Shown piece after piece: positions 59,001 through 61,021 of a stretch of 64,000 nt of DNA. Both the position numbers and the translations under genes were made by a program. Source of the DNA: Pelecanus crispus (taxonomy: Eukaryota > Chordata > Aves > Pelecaniformes > Pelecanidae). Position 1 is the first letter of the stretch; every line of letters begins with the position of its first letter. The DNA lies in contig NC_134659.1 in the NCBI RefSeq assembly GCF_030463565.1, positions 7,138,511-7,202,510 of the forward strand, written 5' to 3'. The notes below the pieces were generated by a model. It had not been told where the DNA came from. It was given only the letters and a program-made list of their open reading frames with translations, and did not search any database.

Positions 59001-61021
59001 AGTCACAATGTAAAGAGCCTAAAAAACAAAAAAATAATATATATATACGTACATGAAAGGGGACAAAACTTTAAGGGAAAACAAATGAAACCTACATAAA
59101 TCGGAGAGTAGTTTTAAACGCCTTTGAAGACAGGCTTCTTGAACCTGGAGTTGGCAGAATCATCTATGATCCCAAACCTCCTGTCGTATCGGCTATCGTT
59201 GTCTCTTAAAACTGTAAGGCTACGTACTTAGTCCGGAAACTCAAAGCCAGTATATCTGGTTTTAGTTTAGAAAAGATGTTTACGTGTTGTTGGTTGGTTG
59301 TTTTGGTTTGTTGTTTTTTTTTTTACAGATAGGCAGTGACGACTACTGCTTATCTCTGACTTTACTTCCCAGCCATTTCAGCCCTCACGTCGTCTGGTAT
59401 GCTGGTCTTGTATCGGCATTTAAAATACACCAACTAGGCGTAATCATTAACAGCAAACCACTTTTGGTCATTTACAACATTGTTTAAGGATGCCCTTGCT
59501 TTCTCCTTGAAACAATTTCTAATGCGCAGCCAGCGCCTGGTCTCGCTCCGCAGCCTGCACGGCTTCGTTAGGCAGCGCGGGCTGGGCTCTGCTCAGCCTT
59601 CCCCCTTCTGAACTGGTTTCCAGAATTCAGGATACACATCAGCTTCCCAAGCCCTAAATGCCAAGTACCCCAGCTCCCAACTCACCCACCGCCAGCCCTG
59701 GGTTCTTCCCCATCATCGGGAAGCACAAAGAGCCGGCGATTCCCTTCTAGGGAATCCCTGTGCTCGGGACAGGCTGCAGCAGCAGCAGAGCCTTGGGATG
59801 CCCTCATCAGGACCTGGCCGAGAGGGAGGAAATCTCGGAGATTTCAGCCCTTCCCAAACAGCCGCAGCTCTCCGCCCTTTCTGGTGGCGTTTGAAGCCCG
59901 CAGCGTGCTTTTGGCCTCAGAGCCTCACCTCTCCTTCCCCACAGCACTGCTCAACTGGGGGGTTCGCACCTCCAGAGCCACAAATCAAAGCCCCACTGCA
60001 GGCTTGCTTAGAATTCAGTGTTTAACGCTCAGCATTAAGCTCATCAGCAAATGATTCCCAGCCCAGTGCGAAGAACAGGTCAGCCTGGGATAGAGCCTGG
60101 GAGCTACCAGCCCACAAGCCTCGCTCCTTGAGCTGAAGGGCGAGACCCCTCCTGCCCCCCAAAGCAGCGACCTGCCAGCTGGGGCGAGCCGTCTTGCAGC
60201 ATGTTTAATGCAACGTCCAGCTCATTCAAAGCCCCCTTAACCTACCAGCAAAACCGGTGCACAGGTCACGCTCCCAAAAGCACAAGAATTGGCTCCTTTA
60301 CCAAGTCCTGTAGCACCTTCACCCAGCCGAGCGGGACCAGGTAAATTCCAGACCTGTCCTTTCCAATCTTAATGATTCCTAGTTTTTACTTTCATTAAAA
60401 ATAATCCACCGAGCCAGGAAACATGAAATTGCTACTCTACCCTTAATTGGTTTAGTGGTGGACTTGGCAGTGTAGGTTAATGGTTGGACTGGATGATCTT
60501 AAAGGTCTTTTCCAACCTCAACGATTCAATGATTCTATGGAATACCCAACTATCCAGACCTGAGGCTGGGCAGATAAAGGACCTTTCGGGTCTTAAAAGT
60601 AGGGAGAGAACTGAACAGCTACCGGTATTTTTTCCAGTACGGCAAGCAGGGATGCAGCAAAACCCACACCATATTCCTGCATCGCTGATTTTCTTCTGTT
60701 CTCAGTGAATAATAATCACGAAGCCGTTAATAGCTCCTTGACCATCAAGCCGTATTATTTCTGCTCAGCGGCTAGGGATAGCATAATGCATTGCCTGCAG
60801 TGTCAACACGGTAATCTCTCCGAGCCTCCTGCGGCTGGGTTTGATGTGCGGTTTCTGTTTCTCAGGTAACAAGACAGAGAAATCTATCCCTGTTAAAGCT
60901 CAGACCCCTTCCTCTGTGCAGCTGGCGAATCTGACGCCGGGAATGATGTACAAGCTGTGGGTGTTCCCCATATGGTCTAGCCCCAGCGAACACTCGTACA
61001 TAACCTTTACCACCAGCTCAG
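16960..61021 (+). CDS. NFASC: Neurofascin (spliced, 27 coding exons, 3' end outside window)
   Basis: Type I membrane adhesion receptor of the L1 family. In this family neurofascin acts at axon initial segments, nodes of Ranvier and paranodal axon-glia junctions, binding partners such as contactin, NrCAM and gliomedin outside the cell and ankyrin G inside. Seen here: joining the exons listed below gives about 1191 residues with no stop, in the order signal peptide, Ig1-Ig6, FN3-1 to FN3-4, Thr-rich mucin-like segment, FN3-5. Every exon joins in phase, and every domain boundary is a phase-1 intron. Each Ig and FN3 domain is built from two exons. The Thr-rich segment, the third FN3 carrying RGD and the linker motifs separate it from NRCAM, CHL1 and L1CAM. 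The membrane span and ankyrin-binding tail are missing because the window ends first. Residue numbers in other entries refer to this longest joined form with all cassettes included. Confidence 0.96.
17054..20073 (+). other. Intron before the 18-nt microexon
   Basis: About 3 kb of intron. The stretch 19036-19640 is GC-rich with a run of nine Gs near 19248. Long open frames on both strands overlap each other and show no domain. I recognise no repeat family. Confidence 0.8.
20074..20091 (+). CDS. NFASC: NFASC 18-nt microexon (N-terminal linker)
   Basis: Eighteen bases between an acceptor ending AACAG and the strong donor GTAAGT. Joined to the flanking exons they encode SSIQSE, and the sixth codon pairs with the next exon to give L, so the protein reads VPLDSSIQSELPQPP. 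Skipping it gives VPLDLPQPP, also in frame. Both forms match the known neurofascin N-terminal variants. L1-family microexons of this kind are typically neuron-enriched; that regulation is family knowledge, not visible here. Confidence 0.88.
20092..21147 (+). other. Intron between microexon and Ig1
   Basis: About 1.06 kb. A pyrimidine-rich stretch leads to the acceptor TTTGCAG at 21147. No repeat or other gene is recognised. Confidence 0.85.
21148..21253 (+). CDS. NFASC: NFASC exon: Ig1, first half
   Basis: Encodes residues 38-72 plus two bases. Starts [19 protein letters not shown] and contains the first Ig cysteine in IECEAKGNP (about Cys64). Acceptor TTTGCAG, donor GTAAGT. The phase-2 end joins the following exon to restore a Thr codon. 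Ig1 starts the Ig1-Ig4 horseshoe typical of L1-family proteins. Confidence 0.95.
21454..21650 (+). CDS. NFASC: NFASC exon: Ig1, second half
   Basis: Encodes residues 73-138 plus one base. Shows the Ig core Trp in [10 protein letters not shown] (Trp76), the basic [12 protein letters not shown] strand and the [12 protein letters not shown] motif with the second Ig cysteine (Cys119). Acceptor TTGCAG, donor GTGAGT. The preceding intron is only 200 bases. Confidence 0.96.
21824..22437 (+). mobile_element. CR1 LINE, 5'-truncated, plus strand
   Basis: The 3' end of a CR1 non-LTR retrotransposon, the main LINE family of birds and other reptiles. Translated pieces show the reverse-transcriptase C-terminal region: LVRPHLE then [15 protein letters not shown] in one frame, and [34 protein letters not shown] and [19 protein letters not shown] in another, so the reading frame is broken. 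It ends with the usual 3' terminus, GGTCTTTTCCAACCT followed by ATTCTATG repeats. No intact ORF remains, so the copy is dead. Confidence 0.95.
22340..22437 (+). repeat. Tandemly duplicated CR1 3' tail
   Basis: The terminal segment starting GATCTTAAAGG and ending in ATTCTATG repeats occurs twice in a row with a 52-base period, at 22340-22391 and 22392-22437. Differences sit just after CCAACCT (AGATG versus AAACG) and in the number of terminal octamers. Confidence 0.85.
22624..22746 (+). CDS. NFASC: NFASC exon: Ig2, first half
   Basis: Encodes residues 139-179 plus one base. Reads [18 protein letters not shown], then [20 protein letters not shown] with the first Ig2 cysteine (about Cys163) and core Trp176. 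Acceptor GGCAG, donor [16 protein letters not shown] is strongly conserved in neurofascin. Confidence 0.96.
22956..23126 (+). CDS. NFASC: NFASC exon: Ig2, second half
   Basis: Encodes residues 180-236 plus one base. Reads [20 protein letters not shown], then [19 protein letters not shown] with the second cysteine (Cys214), then [18 protein letters not shown]. Acceptor CTGCAG, donor GTAAGT. The upstream intron is 209 bases. Confidence 0.96.
23655..24035 (-). other. Unexplained 126-codon open frame, protein-like in part
   Basis: A minus-strand frame, stop to stop, whose middle reads like an ordinary folded protein: [19 protein letters not shown], then [20 protein letters not shown], then [20 protein letters not shown]. 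Codons in that part mostly end in G or C. It has no ATG at its 5' end (the frame opens at a TTG after a TGA). I do not recognise the family. It could be a fragment of a retrocopied gene, an antisense exon, or chance; open frames this long are common in this GC-rich window. Confidence 0.25.
25371..25425 (+). mobile_element. CR1 3' tail fragment
   Basis: Fifty-five bases matching only the CR1 end: GGACTGGATGATCTTAAAGG, then TCTTTTCCAACCTAAACG, then degraded ATTCTATG octamers. This is a severely 5'-truncated insertion on the plus strand. Confidence 0.85.
25605..25626 (+). repeat. (ATT)n microsatellite
   Basis: About six to seven consecutive ATT units in intronic AT-rich sequence. Confidence 0.85.
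28930..29430 (+). other. AT-rich block that looks non-random
   Basis: An AT-rich stretch with several TAAT/ATTA cores (for example CATCATTAATACATGG near 29382 and ATATTTATTAGTAG near 29266), flanked by GC-rich intron. It resembles conserved non-coding DNA in texture, but I have no alignment; no gene or repeat family is seen. Confidence 0.2.
31150..31261 (+). CDS. NFASC: NFASC exon: Ig3, first half
   Basis: Encodes residues 237-273 plus two bases. Reads [20 protein letters not shown], then [18 protein letters not shown] with the first Ig3 cysteine (Cys269). Acceptor TTTCAG, donor GTACGT. This region is variable between neurofascin isoforms. Confidence 0.95.
31262..31940 (+). other. Intron within Ig3
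   Basis: About 680 bases with no recognised repeat. An open frame continues from the upstream exon through the donor, but the downstream exon restores the Ig fold. Confidence 0.85.
31941..32125 (+). CDS. NFASC: NFASC exon: Ig3, second half
   Basis: Encodes residues 274-335 plus one base. Core Trp in [15 protein letters not shown] (Trp281) and second cysteine in [18 protein letters not shown] (Cys317), followed by [10 protein letters not shown]. Acceptor CTTAG, donor GTACGT. Confidence 0.96.
32126..33118 (+). other. Intron between Ig3 and Ig4, carrying a solo LTR
   Basis: About 990 bases, more than half of it one endogenous-retrovirus LTR (annotated separately). The acceptor at the 3' end, TATTTTAAAG, has only a weak pyrimidine tract. 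Confidence 0.9.
32216..32776 (+). mobile_element. Solo LTR of an avian endogenous retrovirus
   Basis: A 561-base element that begins TGTCGTGGTTTAGCCCCAGC and ends CGAAACCAGGACA, so it has the TG...CA ends of an LTR. The five bases before it (TCTGA) and after it (GCTGA) match at four positions, fitting an aged target-site duplication. Inside are an AATAAA at 32390 and an (AAT)n run at 32396-32413. No gag, pol or env sequence is next to it, so only the LTR remains after recombination. The family resembles one I associate with Neoaves; the exact subfamily name is uncertain. Confidence 0.8.
33119..33250 (+). CDS. NFASC: NFASC exon: Ig4, first half
   Basis: Encodes residues 336-379 plus one base. 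Reads [20 protein letters not shown], then [20 protein letters not shown] with the first Ig4 cysteine (Cys359). The acceptor is the AG of TTTTAAAG, chosen because it alone keeps the frame and gives VKAAPYW. Donor GTGAGC. Confidence 0.94.
33251..34199 (+). other. Intron within Ig4, carrying a CR1 copy
   Basis: About 950 bases, nearly 600 of them CR1. The 3' end near 34160 holds AT-rich palindromic sequence (AATTTAAAATTTAATTTAAAG) before the acceptor GTTTTGAAG. Confidence 0.85.
33318..33905 (+). mobile_element. CR1 LINE, 5'-truncated, plus strand
   Basis: A second CR1 3' end, from a different subfamily than the copy at 21824. Landmarks: CATCCTGGGCTGCATC near the start, [15 protein letters not shown], then [19 protein letters not shown] and [20 protein letters not shown] in a second frame, and a terminus CATTCTGTGATTCTATGATT. 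The GC-rich 5' part is more diverged. Reading frames are broken. Confidence 0.92.
34200..34343 (+). CDS. NFASC: NFASC exon: Ig4, second half
   Basis: Encodes residues 380-427 plus one base. Reads [20 protein letters not shown], then [20 protein letters not shown] with the second cysteine (Cys409) and an N-x-S sequon (NAS), then ANAFVSVL. Acceptor GTTTTGAAG, donor GTAAGT. Confidence 0.95.
34344..34739 (+). other. Intron between Ig4 and Ig5
   Basis: About 400 bases with a good acceptor (CTGTTTGCAG). Nothing else is seen. Confidence 0.9.
34740..34851 (+). CDS. NFASC: NFASC exon: Ig5, first half
   Basis: Encodes residues 428-464 plus two bases. Reads [20 protein letters not shown], then [17 protein letters not shown] with the first cysteine (Cys453) and the NRT sequon at Asn447. 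Donor GTAAGA. Confidence 0.95.
34950..35116 (+). CDS. NFASC: NFASC exon: Ig5, second half
   Basis: Encodes residues 465-520 plus one base. Core Trp465, then [40 protein letters not shown] (second cysteine Cys502) and [15 protein letters not shown]. The upstream intron is only 98 bases and its acceptor (GTTGTGAG) lacks a strong pyrimidine tract, but it is the one that restores the Trp codon. Donor GTAGGG. Confidence 0.94.
35117..35679 (+). other. Intron between Ig5 and Ig6
   Basis: About 560 bases, AT-rich near 35500-35570. No repeat or gene is recognised. Confidence 0.9.
35680..35827 (+). CDS. NFASC: NFASC exon: Ig6, first half
   Basis: Encodes residues 521-569 plus two bases. Reads [20 protein letters not shown], then [20 protein letters not shown] (first cysteine Cys544 and core Trp), then DDAPLYIGN. 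Ig6 of L1 itself carries RGD; this one does not. Acceptor TTGCGCAG, donor GTCTGT. Confidence 0.94.
35828..36451 (+). other. Intron within Ig6
   Basis: About 620 bases. An open frame runs past the upstream donor for about 265 bases, but the downstream exon restores the family sequence. Nothing else is seen. Confidence 0.88.
36452..36576 (+). CDS. NFASC: NFASC exon: Ig6, second half
   Basis: Encodes residues 570-611 plus one base. Reads [20 protein letters not shown], then [20 protein letters not shown] with the second cysteine (Cys593), then VL. Acceptor CCTTGAAG, donor GTAAAG. The exon is too short for simple ORF finding and was placed by homology and phase. Confidence 0.93.
36577..37507 (+). 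other. Intron between Ig6 and the linker exon
   Basis: About 930 bases of intron with no recognised element. Confidence 0.88.
37508..37543 (+). CDS. NFASC: NFASC 36-nt linker exon (Ig6 to FN3-1)
   Basis: Encodes [12 protein letters not shown], residues 612-623, plus one base. Acceptor CTTGCAG, donor GTAATC. Length divisible by three, and phase 1 at both ends, so skipping joins Ig6 directly to FN3-1 in frame. Mammalian neurofascin has a related, slightly longer alternative linker (ADQATPTNRLAALPKG), and the shared core is NRL...LPK. Confidence 0.88.
37544..38344 (+). other. Intron before FN3-1
   Basis: About 800 bases, partly T-rich around 37960-38030. Nothing else is recognised. Confidence 0.88.
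38345..38446 (+). CDS. NFASC: NFASC exon: FN3-1, first half
   Basis: Encodes residues 624-657 plus one base. Reads [20 protein letters not shown], then [14 protein letters not shown], with the A/B-strand pattern and the conserved Trp of an FN3 domain. Acceptor CCAACAG, donor GTCAGC. Confidence 0.95.
38560..38757 (+). CDS. NFASC: NFASC exon: FN3-1, second half
   Basis: Encodes residues 658-723 plus one base. Reads [20 protein letters not shown], then [20 protein letters not shown], then [20 protein letters not shown] and YQTNGA. It carries an NHS sequon and the FN3 tyrosine-corner motif ([10 protein letters not shown]). The upstream intron is 113 bases. Donor GTGAGT. Confidence 0.96.
38758..39728 (+). 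other. Intron between FN3-1 and FN3-2
   Basis: About 970 bases with a short run of eight to nine Gs near 39513. No gene or repeat family is recognised. Confidence 0.88.
39729..39799 (+). CDS. NFASC: NFASC exon: FN3-2, first part
   Basis: Seventy-one bases encoding the end of the Arg codon and [17 protein letters not shown], then MEITWT. The acceptor AATTTCAG gives GARPEINP. The run KNNMEITWT is diagnostic of neurofascin FN3-2. The exon ends in phase 0 with donor GTGAGT. Confidence 0.92.
39800..40421 (+). other. Intron within FN3-2
   Basis: About 620 bases; a long T/C-rich tract (40371-40410) leads to an acceptor ending CATTAAAG. Nothing else is seen. Confidence 0.88.
40422..40644 (+). CDS. 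NFASC: NFASC exon: FN3-2, main part
   Basis: Encodes residues 748-821 plus one base. Reads [20 protein letters not shown], then [20 protein letters not shown], then [20 protein letters not shown] and [14 protein letters not shown]. Two N-glycosylation sequons (NAT, NET) are seen. The donor GTGAGT follows a single T, the branch point of the isoform choice: it can splice to FN3-3 (giving ...GEDYPKAAP) or to FN3-4 (giving ...GEDLPSSP). Confidence 0.96.
40645..42798 (+). other. Intron before the FN3-3 cassette
   Basis: About 2.15 kb. It holds poly-T tracts at about 41705-41725 and 42310-42329 and A-rich sequence near 41895-41925. I recognise no TE family or gene. Confidence 0.85.
42799..42914 (+). 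CDS. NFASC: NFASC exon: FN3-3 cassette, first part
   Basis: Encodes the end of a Tyr codon and 38 residues to 860: [20 protein letters not shown], then [18 protein letters not shown]. It has an NST sequon and the FN3 Trp. Acceptor CACTCAG, donor GTGAGC, ending in phase 0. With the next exon it forms the third FN3 domain, present in the glial NF155 form and usually skipped in neuronal NF186. Confidence 0.94.
42915..44178 (+). other. Intron within FN3-3
   Basis: About 1.26 kb, GC-rich up to 43370 and AT-rich after. No repeat or gene is recognised. Confidence 0.87.
44179..44383 (+). CDS. NFASC: NFASC exon: FN3-3 cassette, second part, with RGD
   Basis: Encodes residues 861-928 plus one base. 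Reads [20 protein letters not shown], then [20 protein letters not shown], then [20 protein letters not shown] and KEFPTPEG. The RGD triplet is at residues 912-914 (44332-44340), in the position known in neurofascin FN3-3 and suited to integrin binding. Acceptor TTGAAG, donor GTACGT. The two FN3-3 exons total 321 bases and can be skipped together in frame. Confidence 0.96.
44384..46310 (+). other. Intron between FN3-3 and FN3-4
   Basis: About 1.9 kb. It contains an A14 run near 44650 and AT-rich sequence at 45480-45720. The 3' end is a long pyrimidine tract (46265-46310) giving a strong acceptor. Confidence 0.87.
46311..46433 (+). CDS. NFASC: NFASC exon: FN3-4, first half
   Basis: Encodes residues 929-969 plus one base. 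Reads [20 protein letters not shown], then [20 protein letters not shown]. The first codon is completed differently by the two possible upstream exons (Val after FN3-3, Leu after FN3-2). Acceptor CTCCCAAG, donor GTACGT. Confidence 0.95.
46434..47067 (+). other. Intron within FN3-4
   Basis: About 630 bases with no recognised element. Confidence 0.88.
47068..47241 (+). CDS. NFASC: NFASC exon: FN3-4, second half
   Basis: Encodes residues 970-1027 plus one base. Reads [20 protein letters not shown], then [20 protein letters not shown], then [18 protein letters not shown]. Sequons NGS and NQT are seen. Acceptor TCCCCAG, donor GTATGT. From this phase-1 donor the transcript can go to the mucin-like block or skip it toward the membrane exon beyond the window. 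Confidence 0.96.
47242..49291 (+). other. Intron before the 15-nt microexon
   Basis: About 2.05 kb with an A run near 48090. A long pyrimidine-rich tract (49192-49288) precedes the microexon. No gene or TE is recognised. Confidence 0.85.
49292..49306 (+). CDS. NFASC: NFASC 15-nt microexon (start of mucin-like segment)
   Basis: Fifteen bases, CCACGCCAACCCCAG, after an acceptor ending CTCTGAAG and before a donor GTACCG. Joined to the neighbours they read NE-ATPTP-AATG, matching the NEATPT start of the neurofascin mucin-like region. Phase 1 at both ends, so inclusion or skipping keeps the frame. The donor is weaker than consensus. Such a short exon would be missed by most gene finders. Confidence 0.82.
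49503..49514 (+). repeat. Poly-G run
   Basis: Twelve consecutive Gs in intronic DNA, a slippage-prone site. Confidence 0.9.
51020..51241 (-). other. Unexplained 73-codon Ala/Leu-rich open frame
   Basis: Minus-strand ATG frame reading [20 protein letters not shown], then [20 protein letters not shown], then [20 protein letters not shown] and a short Leu-rich end before a stop. Alanine and leucine spacing would suit amphipathic helix. I do not recognise it. It may be chance, an old mobile-element relic, or a small antisense coding exon. Confidence 0.15.
51480..51523 (+). repeat. Facing poly-A and poly-T runs
   Basis: About 17 As, then GAAAAGGTC, then 14 to 15 Ts. The two runs can pair as a hairpin in single-stranded DNA or RNA. 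One possibility is the junction of two insertion tails in opposite orientation, but no element body is recognised on either side. Confidence 0.7.
56091..56294 (+). CDS. NFASC: NFASC exon: Thr-rich mucin-like (PAT) segment
   Basis: Encodes 68 residues (about 1033-1100), 35 of them Thr. It starts [14 protein letters not shown], passes through Thr runs of four, five, six and seven broken by Pro or Asp, and ends [14 protein letters not shown]. This is the Pro/Ala/Thr-rich region of neuronal NF186, a dense O-glycosylation target that forms a stiff stalk. Acceptor CTCTCCCAG, donor GTACTG. Inclusion with the following FN3-5 exons keeps the frame. The long open frame on the opposite strand is a by-product of the repeat. 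Confidence 0.93.
56148..56210 (+). repeat. 21-bp coding tandem repeat in the mucin-like exon
   Basis: Two perfect 21-base copies (56148-56168 and 56169-56189) followed by a partial third. Each unit is seven codons, encoding six Thr and one Asp, so gain or loss of a unit keeps the frame. The unit begins CTACCACCACTACC. Confidence 0.9.
56295..58582 (+). other. Intron between mucin-like exon and FN3-5
   Basis: About 2.3 kb, AT-rich between 56840 and 57280, GC-rich at 57700-57880. Several open frames of about 110-135 codons overlap in different frames and show no domain. No TE is recognised. Confidence 0.85.
58583..58699 (+). CDS. NFASC: NFASC exon: FN3-5, first half
   Basis: Encodes residues 1101-1139 plus one base. 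Reads [20 protein letters not shown], then [19 protein letters not shown]. Sequons NGS, NIT and NYS are seen. Acceptor CCACCAG, donor GTAAGC. It is the membrane-proximal FN3 domain used with the mucin-like segment in NF186. Confidence 0.94.
58700..60865 (+). other. Intron within FN3-5
   Basis: About 2.17 kb. It contains a TA-rich stretch at 59036-59048, a T run near 59316 and a CR1 tail at 60442-60540. The acceptor is GTTTCTCAG. Confidence 0.85.
60442..60540 (+). mobile_element. CR1 3' end fragment
   Basis: About 100 bases matching the CR1 terminus: TTGGTTTAGTGGTGGACTTG, then GGACTGGATGATCTTAAAGG and TTTTCCAACCT followed by degraded ATTCTATG octamers. Plus strand, heavily 5'-truncated. Confidence 0.9.
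60866..61021 (+). CDS. NFASC: NFASC exon: FN3-5, second half (last exon in window)
   Basis: Encodes residues 1140-1191 plus one base. Reads [20 protein letters not shown], then [20 protein letters not shown], then [12 protein letters not shown]. Sequons NKT and NLT are seen. The donor GTGAGA follows a single G, expected to be completed as Ala at the start of the membrane-proximal linker. The exon coding the transmembrane helix is not in the window. Confidence 0.95.

Noticed and set aside
16960..61021. NRCAM, CHL1 or L1CAM as the identity of the gene
   Set aside because: The Thr-rich mucin segment, the optional third FN3 with RGD, the fifth FN3 and runs such as KNNMEITW and [12 protein letters not shown] are neurofascin features.
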